NCBI GenBank assembly: GCA_028673005.1
Contig: CM054118.1
Location: 84,011,855-84,075,854 of the forward strand
Source of the DNA: Tanypteryx hageni
Taxonomy: Eukaryota > Arthropoda > Insecta > Odonata > Petaluridae
Length of the DNA stretch: 64,000 nucleotides
Reading direction: 5' to 3'
The notes below the pieces were generated by a model. It was given only the letters and a program-made list of their open reading frames with translations. It did no database searches and was not told the DNA's origin. The translations under genes were made by a program, and so were the position numbers. Position 1 is the stretch's first letter, and each line of letters opens with the position of its first letter. Of the stretch, positions 12,027-25,159 are shown one piece after another.

Positions 12027-12354
12027 CTGGAGTGTGCACAGAGCGACACAGATTGTTAATTCATACCCTAAATTACATAGTGATTATGTGTTATTTACAT
12101 TCTATGTGAGTAATGCATGAATGTTTACATAGGAATTTGTTGCTTAAATCGTGAAGTCAAATTTCGGTCAAACTAAGTAAGATTAAACTATTTATCTCTC
12201 GGGCATTTTTCACTATTTCAACGGTTGCCTGATTATAAAAGACTTAACTCTTGAATACTAAGTTGCTCCGTATTTAGCGTAGACAGGTCGCCACGTATTT
12301 TGTGGATTACACGGCAAACGCACACACACATTGGCTCAGAAGAGAGTAAGAGGA

Positions 12355-12562
12355 TCCGGTGCCGGGATTAGCCTACTCTTCGCGAAAAGCACCAAGGAGC
12401 ACACTGCTTAACGACCCTTCCGAAGGACGGAGGGCCGTTATTGCGTTTTCTCCTCACAACACAATTAGAGGACGGGGCAAGGCTGTTTCGAAAATCCAGC
12501 CATCGCCAGGAATCGAAGCCGGGCTGTGTCAGCATTCTAACCGCTCCCCTCTTAGCTAGTGA
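12355..12562 (-). mobile_element. tRNA-derived SINE
   Basis: On the minus strand the unit begins near TAGCTAAGAGGGGAGCGG, which fits an RNA polymerase III A box. GGCTTCGATTCC at 12520-12509 is one base from a B-box consensus. The A-to-B spacing is tRNA-like. The body that follows contains CGGCCCTCCGTCCTTCGG and CTAATCCCGGCACCGG. The exact ends and any target duplication could not be fixed. Confidence 0.62.
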
Positions 12563-13354
12563 TAATATTGCGAATGCGTATGAATAAAGAAATAAGTGGA
12601 GATATAATGAATTCATTTTTATAACCAACTTTTATATAGTTAATACTTTAATATGAATAAACTCTATAATAAAATTATGAATACTTTCTGCTCGCATGAG
12701 CATAAAAATCTGCAAAAGTGTCTACTAACTGTTGAGTGATGTGGGGGTCTCTCTATTTAATCTTCTTACAGTTGAGAGAATGGAAGACAGAAGTAGAGAA
12801 CACAGTGGCAAACGAAAAAATGTTTGGTATATAAGTAGTAACAAGTTTGATAGTATCTTTTGTTTCATTAATGATGAAACTGTTGAATGTCTCATATTTT
12901 AGTCACCTAACTTAAATGACAACAATAATAAATTGTTCTTTTCCTAACATCACATCAACCATCCATATAAAAACACTGTATAAGTATATTTAGCTGAAGA
13001 ATTGCTAAGCTAACACTACACTTTAAAATGTTTCATTTAAATTTGTTCAAATTAACATCCTTTACATAAGTACTACCTATCTTAAATAGTGATAAAGACA
13101 AAAAGTTTTTAAGATAAATAACAACTTACTATCAATAATAATAAATAAAAACATACAATTATTAGCAGAAATATCCCTTCAAAAATGTAGGAATGCTAGT
13201 ATCAGTACAAATCTACATTAAAATAAAGAGACACCTATTACACCATGAACAATGACAATAGTTCGTTTAATCTCGTTGCTATGATGAACGCTTGTAATTT
13301 GATCTATCTTCCCACGCGAATTCAAATTAACGTTCATCGCAGCGGCAATGTGAG

Positions 13355-13500
13355 GATCTGGTGGCCGAGGTGACTAAATCACTCGTCTTACGAGATTATT
13401 ATCTCAGGTGAGGTGGTTCGAACCCCGTAAGCAGCATTGGATTATTTTCAGATTAGACGGGGTACAAAACACACACGTGGGTGTAAAGCGAAGTTAATAC
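13355..13500 (+). mobile_element. tRNA-like SINE unit (Leu/Ser-type head)
   Basis: GGTGGCCGAGGTGACTAAAT resembles the D-arm region of a class II tRNA (Leu or Ser). It is followed by CTCGTCTTACGAG, a possible anticodon stem with a shortened loop, then a long variable segment and the B-box-like GGTTCGAACCC at 13414-13424. The loop is too short and no acceptor stem closes, so a working tRNA gene is unlikely. A SINE or tRNA pseudogene is more probable. Confidence 0.45.
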
Positions 13501-13758
13501 AAAAGTTGCTAAAAACATATAAGGACGCGCGATTACACACTTGAACGTACATATAAACCTCGCCTTCATACTAATTCATTCTATGAATAGGTTATGAGTC
13601 ATTAGATAGCTTTGGAACCTGAATTCGACAAGAATTATTGGTTAATAGCAAGACGTTTCAAATATTTCATTGACCCAATTCATGGATAGTTGAAAAACTA
13701 TTTTACAGCACGTTTTCATACTGATGAGATGTCATTAATGGCCTTCATTACTCAGAAT

Positions 13759-14477
13759 TTGCGCCGTAACTAACTTTTTTAGCACCCGGGGCAAACTACC
13801 AAATATGCGCCGCTTCCATAAAAATATATAATAATAAATACAAATAAACTATAAATGATGTAATTTCTCACTATAAATTTACATAATTTAAATACATAAT
13901 TATAAATACCTATAATTACATACATAATTACACCAATACATAATTACACACATACATAATTTAAGTACAGTAAGTCAAGGGCGTACCCAGACGAGGAGAT
14001 ACGGACCCCACCCCCGGGATACAGAAATTTGTGAAATCTGTGATAACCACGCTACAATGTTGCCTCTTTCTACGCTGCCACTTGCTTGGTTAAGTTATGA
14101 GAACTAAAAACGTTATAAAAGAATATATTATTTGAATAGGACTTTTATTTAAACAATTGCTGAAAATTGGTTTTCGGCCTCAGACCCCTCTTCTCCCTCC
14201 CCTGAAGTAAATTTCAGGGTACGTGCATGCAGAAAGTATAAATATTTTAATATTAAAGAGTTATTTTACGTCACTTTACTTCAGCAAATTCATCAATAAC
14301 GTCATCGAAATTTATAGTTTCTACTGCGCGTTATGCCTGAATCTAATACAGTAGTGAAATCGCCCCTGTCCTTGTGCCATGCAACCTCGCACAACTTGCC
14401 ATTAACAATTTTTGCGCCCCTTCTTTAGTAGCGCCCGGGGCAGATGCCCCGCTTGCCCCGCCCTAGTTACGGCACTG
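13759..14477. mobile_element. Non-autonomous hAT-type element, 719 bp, perfect 8-bp duplication
   Basis: The right end, read on the minus strand, starts CAGTGCCGTAACTAGGGCGG. The left end is the degenerate TTGCGCCGTAACTAAC. The octamer CTCAGAAT occurs immediately outside both ends (13751-13758 and 14478-14485), a perfect hAT-length target duplication. Subterminal CCCGGGGCAAACTACC and GCGCCCGGGGCAGATGCCCC elements recur near both ends. There is no open reading frame. An inner unit at about 13974-14235 may be a nested insertion. Confidence 0.82.
13974..14235. mobile_element. Possible nested transposon within the hAT element
   Basis: GTCAAGGGCGTACCCAGACG on the left and CAGGGTACGTGCATGCAG on the right resemble diverged inverted ends of the GGGGCGTACCCAG type. 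A target duplication is not clear. It has no coding content. Confidence 0.35.
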
Positions 14478-17400
14478 CTCAGAATTATCGACATATTTAC
14501 CCATTTAACGTTTTAACAACCTCATCAAGTACACTGAAAAATGCTTTGACAGTTAAAATTCAACCTTCGCTGCATTTATGAATAACTCCTGTTCAGCTGA
14601 GATATGTTTGTACGTTAAGTGAATTTATTCAGTGCTTTATTAATTATCCACGAATACCCTTATTTAAATAGTTGGCATATCAGATACATGAAAGTGACAG
14701 AAAAGGTCAAATGTCTTCATTTTTACATTACGGGACAGACGCACACACAAATTATTATATACGATTATTGGATAGCATTAAACAACTGCGAGGCAAAGGA
14801 TGAGAAAATAATAGTCGTTGGTACACTTACGACCAATGAAAAGTAGCAGAGCATGAAGAACTTTTAAGGCCAATTTGGGCCATGATAACCATGGCATTTC
14901 ATAATATTTTTTCTAACATCGTTTGTAGATAATTTAAAATACATGCATATTAATTACAGCACGTATTTCAATTTAAACAAGTCCCCAAAATCCGAGGATT
15001 AAAAAAACGCGCCTTTTAGAGTCGTACACTTAATACTGTTTGTCGCAATGACATCAATGTCCGACTTTATGTTTATTGTCGGCAATAATATTTCCCAGAC
15101 TTTCTCTGAACATCTATTACGAAAGGAAAAACGGAAAAAATAACGGAAAGCACTCAGGTGAAAGGTTAAGTAAAAGGCATCTTCCCTTCACTAATATTTA
15201 AAATTACTTCGCATTGCGCTTTTCACGAAACAACCGTATAATTATAGAAATTGTAGTTGCAAATTCTTGATATTTCAAGTTAGGATATTCTCTCAGCAGG
15301 AATTTCTTTTTCTACTATCGGAGTATTTGAATATCTTTCTCTTACCGTCTCCCTGTGGCAGCATCACTTCCATTTGACTGCGTATAATATATATCAATAG
15401 AGAATGCCTCCAATCCATATTCCGAACCCGTTCCACTCGCTACGCATTCTGCGCCCTTTCACTGCAGCTCGCGAGTGAACATCAGGACAATATTTAGCCA
15501 AGGTCACGCGAAGGCATTGCAGATTCTCGGAATTCACGATTCTCTCAGCAAAGCATCAAATCCCGTTCCCAGCATTCCTCAAATTTTCCAATTCGATCTC
15601 ATATCTGCCCTCTTTTCCTGTCGTTCCCTCGCTCTCTCTCATTTGTCCTATTTTTCTCTCATATTAATCCTTTGTTCCATTTTTAAGCAAATTTTATCTC
15701 ACTCCATCTTCGATTATAAGACATAGGATTAAGCCCAAACGATCACGTACCAAAAGAGCGATTGAGACAAAATAGCAAGCTGTAAAACGGCAACTGGAAT
15801 ATAGGAGCTAGTTTTCTAATAGAGAAAATTATTAAAATATATTACCTATAATCGATTTACGCCTTATATTTTTTAAATGGGTAAGGGAATCAAATCAGCA
15901 CTGTCGCAGATGGTGTTCTGGCAATGCAACGTGACTTGGAATTCCATCTTTATCGAATTGGCTTCAATACCGTAGCCTTCTTTCTTGATGAAAGATTAGA
16001 CAGGATGTTGCGAACGATCATCATCCGGAAACCACGGACCCAACACAGGAAATCCAGGTCGCGTAGCATTGGTAAAGCACCAAGCCTAAAATATTTTGTG
16101 AGCAGCGCTCATTTAATCCTCAAGAATATCTCCAGTGACGATATTTTACATAATAATACATACTTGCTCTTTAGATACCTATATTTCAATATCCTTTTGC
16201 TAAAGTATAATATATAAATTGATTTTACATTATGATATACCTGATAATTTGAAAAACCACTTCCTATATTCCCCTTTCCATTGTCTCAAATGCTCGCATG
16301 TCCCATTTGCTTTTTTGAGACTTTTGGAAACACCGGTACCCTCGTGCATTTTATTCTCTTTATGCAGCGAGGTTGCAATACATATTCTAAAGTTTATTTA
16401 TTTTAATTGCCGTATGGACTTATTTATACCCTATTATCGACCTTTTATCTGCTTCCAAGCAAATGGTAAATTGAACTTCGTTTTCATACACCATTTCTTT
16501 CGCTAATATTTTTATTTTTGGTGCACAAAATTTAAATGATGTGGTTTATGTTGTATATTTCTTCAGATTGCTGTTCAAATACTGACAGCACATACACCAA
16601 AAGTATTGAAGTGTTATCATGTTATCTATCATTCTTAGTAGCGGTCAATTTGAGAGCATATTAACGACAAATATGACATTCTTTAAGGAATACAATGAAG
16701 GGCATTTATGTAAAATATATTTTTTCAGCAAAAAATTCGGTATTTAGTTGAAATTTAAACAAATATCTTATGACTAAAAACAATTTTAATCGAATGCACA
16801 TTTATTTTTATAACTTCAATTAAGTGTTATTTAAATATTTGTCATTGGATGCAAACTGACATTTAAATCTTGAACAAAAATCCAGTTTTTTCCCTCATAT
16901 GACGTCACTAAGTAAAATTTCGTTTTCTGGTAAACTTTAGACCAACATTTTTTCAAAACAGGGGTATTTTCAATCAAATCGTCTCAAATGTTGAAACAAA
17001 TGACAGTTTCATACTTGAGGTTTGCGCCTATTTTAAAGCCAACATTGGCTTTAGGTTGCCAGGGGATCACCATAAGTTTCTCAGTTTTTCCCATCAGTAG
17101 GACGTCTATTCGGAGGGGCTTTGTATATGCGAGAAGGGTAAAAGGTGCTCTCCCCTTGCCTTCCCATTCGGATATCTTGTCACGGAAAGAAAACACTCGC
17201 TAGAATGATGGCGGGAGGGGATGCAGCAAGGAAAAATAAGAATGGTGCCCACATAATTCCCCTTTCGCTCGACAGAGGCCTCTCCTTTCGCGCAGATCCT
17301 CTACCTTAAAGAAAAAAAAGTCGCAGAGGAACCGCATCATCCAGCAAGGATCACCCCCCTTCTCCTCCGCCTCCCGCTACCTTCCCCCGCCTCTCCTCCC

Positions 17401-18479
17401 ACCTCTCCTCTCGCCTCTTCTCCCCCATGCTCCCAAAAATACGGCCCGATAAAAGCCTGCACCCTCAAACAGGCACAAAGACCCATCCGCTCCCATCCTC
17501 ACACATTTTCCATTTCGCCTCGAATGTGAAAACACAATGCAAATAGAAGTCGAGGAAAAATCCACAAATACGCGTACAAGAGAGAGGGGAACGAACTACT
17601 GCACCACCTGACGGGAGTTACTGAAAACACGCGGTGAAAACTGAGGAGTGGGGTTTGATAGGCGAAAACTTTCGTGCCAAAACCTGTGAATTTGGTACCA
17701 ACCTCGGTTGGAAACGGGTCTGAAAGTGCTACTCTAGAATTTAAGGCACAGAGAGGACTTTATTGAAAAGATTAAGGCAGAAAAACAAGGTGATAAGTAG
17801 TGTAATCAAAGTTCCGCTGTTATTCATTTATATACATAAACAAAGAAATCCTCGGAAGCTGAAGAAATTCAATTTACCATAATGCAAATATTTCTTCATG
17901 ATAAGTCAAATTATGGGCTCGGAACGGAAGTAGTAATAAACGTCACACTTTGCTGTTTTAAATTTGATAATTTACCCTAGATGGAAAGATTTGGTCTGGA
18001 TAGATTGGACCTTCTCTTAATTTATAAAAATGTAGTACAATATCACATTCATAATTAGAAATGACTGTTATGCATTAGATTACGGGATATTCACTGACCC
18101 AAGCCGCATATAAAGCTTATTGGAATCATTCGGTATTTTGAGATATACCTATATTAATGCGAGTAAGCGTTTACAATCTTACACAACATTTTATATAAGG
18201 AATTGAAGTTTCGCTGTATAATTTAACATGCACATATCAATTACAATTACAATTACATTATACCGTGATGCGACGTTAACCCTGCAGGACTCGCGCGCCA
18301 TACTCGAACGTGAAAGCTCGCGCGGGGTGTCCCTGACACCCACATTTTTTTCGTCTTAAATGTTTATTTTTTGATTGTTTAAGTATTTTTTGAATAACAG
18401 AGATAATTAATCAAAGTATTAAAACAGATCCTTGTGTAAATTATTTTCATTTAACACAAAAAAGCATTTTTGAATGCAT

Positions 18480-19068
18480 TTAGGTTATGGAAATAAACAA
18501 TTTTTTCAAGCAAATTATTTTTAAGGTTTTTAAAACAATCTGGGAAAATTATCATCAGATGGTTAGCACACGTCCATCTTTCACAAGATTCACAATAAAA
18601 TACTGATTTAATATCCTTATTTCTGGGACAGACTACACATCTTCCGCAATTTCCTTTTTTCTTCTTCTCCTGAATTCCTGCTGTCGAAGGTTCTCCATAT
18701 ACATTTATATTTCTCTTCAATGGCGAATACAACATTGTCATGGAACTTCTTCTTACCATGTATGGCCTCGTTAATTCCCTCGCTATATCTTGTAAGAATG
18801 CTCTCCTATTATTTTTTTCGGGATAAATATGTCCGTGGATAATAAATTGATTCCCAGTGTATATAGTGAATGATAAATAATAACAAGTGGCCACCTTCTT
18901 GTATTCTTTACAGTATTATACGTCACACATTTTATCAACCGTATCAACACCGCCTTTCGTCGAATTATAAAATGTTTGCATCTCTGGCTTTCTTTTTTCC
19001 CCAGTTGAGCTCTATACACTAACTTAGTTATGCATAGTCCATGGCACAATGACATTTATACCCTTCTT

Positions 19069-19121
<53 letters not shown>

Positions 19122-20099
19122 ACAAAGTCATGTTATTTCTGAATGCAAACATGCTCTGCACTCTTCCTTACCCTTCGCATTCACCATTTGCGGTGGTAGT
19201 TCCCAATTATTTTTTCGAACGGTTCCCACCAGCGTAATCTTATATTTCAGCAAATTCTCTGCAAGCGGCACGCTTACAAACCAATTTTCGGCGGTTAGGG
19301 TCCTTCCTGTTCCCAATAGTGGGCCAACAAAGCGTTTTACGACCTACCTTGGGCTATTTTCTAGCTTATATGGCCCTTGAGGCTGAATCCCAATATATAC
19401 CTCTAAATTCAACGTATATTATTATTATTATTATTCACAAGGGCGAATATTTTTATCCCGTATTTAGCTGGTTTACTTGGTATAAACTGACGGAGAGAAC
19501 ATTTGCCCCGAAAAGTAACTAATTGCCCATCCACAGTCGCAAACTCTCTTATTGTATAACAGTCTTGTAATTTCCGTACGATCAATTAAAAATATCCCAA
19601 ATGGCTGCTAATTTATCGGTTTCTAGCCTAACTGCCCTATCGTTTACATTGTCAAAACGCAAGCACTGCAATAAAAAATTAAGTAGTTGATAACTCAAGG
19701 ACGCATAAAATATTTCCACACCTAATCTGTTCCGATCTTTTATATTTTGGCGACCAGATCAATTTGCAACCAAATAAAAAAGAGGCCCTATGAGACAACT
19801 TATCTGCATTTCAGGAGTTTGAGACACGAGATTATGTGCGGGTGATCTAGAATTACGTCTGGGTTGCTCCAAATTCCACTTCGTGACATTGTCTTTACCG
19901 ATAAGGATGCGTTCTTCCGTACGACATGCAGTCTCGTCACCAGATCACTAACATCTTGCTCACTGCTTGCTTCATGTTCAGATTCGTTTAGTAAGTCTTC
20001 GGAAGACCCATAGTCGGAATGCAATACTTCTTCTTCAGAAGATTCAGCAGTAAGCAGAGCAATAGTTTCCCTGTCTGTCTCAGAATGCAATTCAGACAT
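18480..20099 (-). pseudogene. piggyBac transposase (DDE_Tnp_1_7) pseudogene
   Basis: The start is an acidic N-terminus, MSELHSETDRETIALLTAES (20099 downward). Further on come IGIQPQGPYKLENSPR, then a stop, then GTGRTLTAENWFVSVPLAEN and LKYKITLVGTVRKNNWELPP. These match the family block YIGKQPEGPYK...NWFTSVPLA. The second catalytic aspartate (DNWF in the family) reads ENWF here. An AT array (19073-19118) then interrupts the frame. Next, in shifted frames, come FYNSTKGGVDTVDKMC, which carries the third catalytic aspartate, and the C-terminal cysteine cluster CGRCVVCPRNKDIKSVFYCE. It is broken by a stop, frameshifts and the microsatellite. Confidence 0.9.
19073..19118. repeat. (AT)n microsatellite inside piggyBac
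   Basis: About 23 AT dinucleotides interrupt the transposase between its second and third catalytic segments. Confidence 0.95.
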
Positions 20100-20683
20100 C
20101 TATGGGTGAATATAAATTAGTAAAAATTATTGAACTGATTCAAATATATAAAATGAAATCCGCTTCAAAATATAAATAATTTTTTTTGGAAAAATAAAAT
20201 AAAAGTATATTTAAGAACCTTATCTAATGTAACATGATCACCAAAGCGTTAGAAGATTTTCAGAAGACACTCTACAACACAAATACACTAAGTAAACAAA
20301 AGGCTTCGCTTAATCCCGTGATCCGCGAACACGCAAACGAAAGCTTCGTTACTCCTGCCACACACAAGAGCGTACCGTCAGAAAAAAAATATCCGAACTC
20401 AGAGAAAAGCCGGGTAAAACTAAAGATTTTCACAGAAAAGGTTCAGAACATGTCTTAACCCCAGCTATCGAAAGGTAGAGGTCATAAAAACTAAACTAAA
20501 TAGAATGCAGCCCTACAACGTAGGCTGGTGTGTCCACAGCACCCCGCGTGAGTCACGGAGGGTTAAGGACGCTTCATATATTTATAAATTATTGAGTAAT
20601 ACTACATTCGCACCGAAGGTACATGCATACGTAGGTACATGCAAAAATGTATGCGATGATTTAATTTTGTATCCTAAAGCTTA

Positions 20684-20950
<267 letters not shown>

Positions 20951-21539
20951 TTAAGATGAATTGAGATTTGCTTATTTTACATACTCATAACTAAAAGAAA
21001 GCTATTGAGGAGAGCCGCGGGTTAAAAAAATATTCAAAATATGTCATTCAGGGTTATTTCGTTTGTGGCTCTGTCTATTAGAGATTTTCAAGCTTAAGCG
21101 AAATTCCACACTATCTTCAAAATAGAAATTATCACATTAATTGAAACGCCATTTTCCGTGAAGTTCATAGTGATTAATGACTTCCAATGAACGTTATCCA
21201 AACATGTCAATTTTAATAATCTAACCTTCATTCCGACTTACCAATTCAATATCTGAATAAATGAGAATACATTAAACGTTAAAGCGTTTATTTTGCTATT
21301 TTCAGCGGATACAGTGACAGTAATTTTTAAATGCGTGATGAAAGATTCATATCTTTTAGGATTAGAGTGCAAACGTAAGCTGAAATTCTTCTCATTAAAA
21401 CTGAAAAGAGATGAAAGGAAAAGCAATTATGTTACACACAAAACCCATTTTTTTCCTTAATAGCGGAATCGGATGAGAAGTGGTAGTTGCTGTTTCTTTT
21501 CCTAATCAAAGGAAAAAGTCATGCATTAACGTAGTTCAG

Positions 21540-21600
21540 AGACGTGCTACATACGGCCCGCGCGAAAGCATTTTATGTGGCCCGCGAAGCTTGGATTAAG
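21540..21600. mobile_element. Possible hAT subterminal fragment
   Basis: CATACGGCCCGCGCGAAAGC followed by TATGTGGCCCGCGAAGCTT resembles the repeated GGCCCGCG motifs near hAT ends. There is no matching other end or target duplication. It directly precedes repeat copy A. Confidence 0.35.
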
Positions 21601-21676
21601 ATGCGATCTGTGATGACTAATACGTATAGTTTTGTATAATTTAAATAAAATTGTTACCGTAAAATATTTAACGTTA

Positions 21677-22384
21677 AACAAGATGATCCAAACAGAACTT
21701 ATGATGCCTACTTTCCATTTATTCATTTATTTAACACTTATATTGGCTTTAATAGCTTTAAAGTCATCGGGAATATGTAGCTCTGTGTGTTCCCAAATTT
21801 TGTAATTTAAACTTATAAAATACTACAAATACATTCAAACGGAATATTAAATTGATTACGCGTATTTGTGCGGGAAAAATAACGTACGTACGCATTGGAA
21901 TATATCGAATCTGAGTCCAACAATAGTTGTCGCTATGGCAACACTCTCGTAATGAGTGATAAAAACTGCAAAATCGCCAGTATTTACGCGAAATTCTAAG
22001 GAATGCAATCAATAAACAAAAGTATACGATACAAATTAGAATTTTCATTCATTTCTTCAGAGAATAGAACAAAACTCGCTCCGATATTACAATTCTAAGA
22101 TATTTTAATGTGCAAGGGAATATTACACTGCAGGATGGATTTCAGATTACCCATGTAAACCAATTGGGAAGGGTAGTTATTGGAATCGAACCCGGGACTT
22201 CAATCTTCGCAATAAAAATTAACCTCGCGAGCTTGGCCCATGTAGCAAGAGATTTCCACCAAGTTTCATGAAAATCGGTGCATTGGTTGAAAAGTTAATA
22301 GGGGGGGGGGGGACGGACGGAAAGACAGTCAGACACAACGACCAAACTATAAGCCTATTTGCATTCTGGAAAGTAGGCTGAAAA
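21677..22384. repeat. Unnamed interspersed repeat, copy A
   Basis: This copy shares long segments with 34397-35294, 59261-60034 and, inverted, 32222-32510. It begins GATGATCCAAACAGAACTTA. A 12-bp inverted pair is present, GCCTACTTTCCA at 21706-21717 and TGGAAAGTAGGC at 22367-22378. Internal landmarks are GTCGCTATGGCAAC (21929-21942), TCGCTCCGATATTACAATTC, a minus-strand tRNA-like piece with B box GGTTCGATTCC, then ACCAAGTTTCATGAAAATCG, a run of 12 G and GGAC repeats. The ends suggest a non-autonomous DNA transposon carrying a tRNA-like module. No transposase is present. Confidence 0.75.
22301..22312. repeat. G12 homopolymer
   Basis: A run of 12 G within copy A, at the place where copy C has a GGAC-rich array. 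Confidence 0.95.
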
Positions 22385-22999
22385 TGGATTAGACTTGATT
22401 TTCACTATTAAAATCACAAATGACCTCATGAGTAAGCATTAGTGTAAACTCTCATCCTGCTCGCCGTGACTCGTGACTTCTAATAATGCCCAAAAAAGTA
22501 ATAACATCAAAGAATGCGGCCAGCAACGCAAAAAGGTTCCACACGAGTACCTTAGTTGATTGATAAAATTTATTGAAAAATAATAGATGTAATCTTATAC
22601 GTGTCCTAGATAGTGCACTAGTAACAATGAGTTAAGTTTTTGACGATTCTTGGTATTCATTTCATTGTTTCATATTCCATTATTTAACGTAAGGATTCCT
22701 AGAAGAAAAAGTAGCACCTAAAAATATCTTCTCAAATACTGCATTTATAACGTTATTTTAAATTATTACTTGTAACTAAAACACATAAAACCTTGCTTAT
22801 TTCCACGTAAATGAGTTTGGAATCTAAGTATCATGGATATTTATTTATGTATAACATATGATTTTACGAGTTCGCTCTTAATTACGGTTTTACGTATATA
22901 CCGATGGGCACTTCTTTTTCTCGCCTTCTCTCTATCTAACGAAAGGAAAGACGCTTTTTCTCTTCCACTAGAGGAACCACGCAAGGGAAATGGGGCCTA

Positions 23000-23168
23000 A
23001 GGATGTGTGTGTGAGAAAAAGAATAAGAGACGGAGAGAGGGAGATTGAGAAGAGGAAGAGGCTGTGGGAAGAAGAGGAGCCCTTCCTTCGCCAGCACCTC
23101 ATCCTGGAAGAAGAAGAGGACGCCTTATCTACTCTGCGAGTCTTTTTTACTCGCTTCAGAAAACCGCG

Positions 23169-23199
<31 letters not shown>

Positions 23200-23480
23200 C
23201 CTCCCTAGCTCACTCTCTTAGCGCCAACACGTGGAGCACCAGAGTGTAAAAGGTGCTCCAAGTCTACGGGGAGGAAAGCGATGGGAGACGGTTCGTTGGA
23301 GGTCGGAGAGAGAGAGAGAGAGGGAGGGGAAGGAGGGCAGGTAAAGGAGGAGAGGAGGTAAAGGAGAGGGAGGGGAGTTGAAGTAGAGGGAGGGGAGTTG
23401 AAAGAGAGGGAGGGGAGGAGGAGGAGAAGGGAAGTAGAGGGAGGAAAGGAAAACGACGGAGGATTGAGTAAGAGGAGTGA
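23000..23480. repeat. GA-rich tract with CT and CA microsatellites
   Basis: The plus strand is purine-rich with many GGAGGGAGGGG-like units. It is interrupted at about 23168-23197 by CTCTCTCTCTCT followed by CACACACAC. No protein-like frame is present. Confidence 0.85.
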
Positions 23481-23560
23481 TGTCTGGGGGATGTTATAGC
23501 TCCAGACGTAAAGAAAGAGTCGGTTTCTGGGAAAAAATCGGGTAGTGGAAGGGCGTTATA

Positions 23561-23574
23561 GGGGGGGGGGGGGG
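23561..23574. repeat. G14 homopolymer
   Basis: An uninterrupted run of 14 G, followed by GGTGGAGGGG. It could form a G-quadruplex or triplex. Confidence 0.95.
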
Positions 23575-24095
23575 AGGTGGAGGGGTTGTTGTGGCTGGAG
23601 GGACGTAATGGGCAGGGAGGTTGGTGTTGGTGGAGAGGGTAACGACGACTCCTTCAGAGTAGAATGAAAGATAATGTCGTTTTTTCAATAGTGGGTGAGA
23701 AATTCGCGAACGCGGCTTGTGAGGGAGGGATGGATTTTTTTATCAGATGCAATTCAAAATGAGCGAGAACAATGTGACTTTTTTGGAATGGTTTTTGGTG
23801 TCGATGATCGGTTTCTAAGAATCGGATGATAGACATTTTTGGTTTTTTCGACCTTTTATTCAGGTACATATACATTAATACTTCGCACACCATGTTTTAA
23901 GAAAATGCGCTTGAAGGTGGCGGAACGCTCAAAAGGTTATTTACAAAACTGGGTATTGTTACTGATGGCTCCATAATATTTTTGATGAGGTTTCAGGTGA
24001 TAATTAATTATTAAGGATAAGTACTTTTGTCTTTCCGATCAGGTAACGTTTTAAAGTTATAATCTTGGATGCCATGTCGAACATAAAACAACTTT

Positions 24096-24200
24096 GCCGT
24101 CCTTGGCAGAGGAGTGGTTAGCGTGTCTAGCTCCCAATGAAAAGGTGTAATGAGCTAAGTCAGGAAATAATATTACCTCAGGCACTCAGAGTCTGGATTA
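24096..24200 (+). mobile_element. tRNA-derived SINE fragment
   Basis: CCTTGGCAGAGGAGTGGTTA and GCGTGTCTAGCTCCCAAT match the head of the inverted SINE at 36480-36660, which reads TCTTGGTAGAGTGGTGGTTA and GCGTGTCTGGCTCCCAAT. TTGGCAGAGGAGTGG is A-box-like. The B box is decayed. The two units therefore belong to one SINE family. Confidence 0.62.
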
Positions 24201-25159
24201 CCTAATATATACACTATCGAATCATTTTCGCCAATACCTTTGAAATAAGAAGTAAAGACCGTAGAAATAAAAATTATTCTTTAGTAATTGACATGCAAAA
24301 CAGGTTTATGTGATTTTTAGTAAATTATTTCTCCCCCATACATGTTACCATCAACTTATAATATTTGTCATGCCGCATTTCTAGTTTTTTTATTAAGTCA
24401 CAAGTATTTTTCGTTGTAATTAGAAGTTATTAAATATAAAATATAGCTCTTAACAGAATTGTATTCAAACATATTTTATAATTAATATTTATAAGTTCCT
24501 AAGAAAATATTTTTCCATATAAATGAGTAGATAGTGACAGAGGTTAAATTTCACATATTCTTCGAAAATGTTACTATTTCTATTAATATAATTAAATTTC
24601 ACAGCCAAAAATAGCTAGCTACTTTTACGAATGCATTTTAATATTTGGATATTTGAGAAATAGAGCAATAATTGAATTATATTTGAAATGTGTGGTTTTC
24701 TTTGTGATAATCTGGAAGGTATAAAAAACAAACAGAATGCAATATACTCGTGACTTAAATTCCGCAGTCATAAGTAAGGCTGTTATTTAATAAAGCCCGA
24801 GTACCATTTGCTCTGCAAAAGCCGCATTCAATTAAAAATCTCTCCCTTCATTTCGTAGAGAGGATTGCGTACAACACATTTCGACGATTTTCCGCGCCCG
24901 CGTGCCAACACGGAGAAAGGAAACTCGCGAGCCTCCGAATATACAGATAGCGATGAAAGCAAGAAGCGAGGACGGAATTTCGCGGCTGACGTGCGAGCGC
25001 AGAGATAGAATAGCATCGATTCGTCGCTTGGGTAAAACGCCATTCATCCCTTAACGGATTAGTGCGCTCTTCTCATACAGGCGTTTAAAACAAAAGAAAT
25101 GAGAGGGGAATGCAGGTTCATACGGAAAGGCATCGGATGAAATACGACGGTAGGGGAAA

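Larger units (their letters stand above)
18280..20562 (-). mobile_element. Degenerate piggyBac transposon, 2,283 bp, flanked by TTAA
   Basis: The element lies between TTAA tetramers at 18276-18279 and 20563-20566, the obligatory piggyBac target. The left terminus is CCCTGCAGGACTCGCGCG and the right terminus, in reverse complement, is CCCTCCGTGACTCACGCG. Both are followed by a subterminal GGGGTGTC/GGGGTGCTGTGGACAC block, so the inverted ends are clear though diverged. A broken transposase occupies the minus strand. An AT microsatellite and several frame changes show it is inactive. It sits in the neuroligin intron, in the same transcriptional orientation as the gene. Confidence 0.92.

Noticed and set aside
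13361..13430. Functional tRNA-Leu or tRNA-Ser gene
   Set aside because: The anticodon loop is too short, the acceptor stem does not pair and the body continues as SINE-like sequence.
21238..22048. Minus-strand frames at 21238-21426 and 21764-22048 as genes
   Set aside because: The first is AT-rich chance sequence. The second falls within the non-coding repeat copy A and is not preserved in copies B or C.
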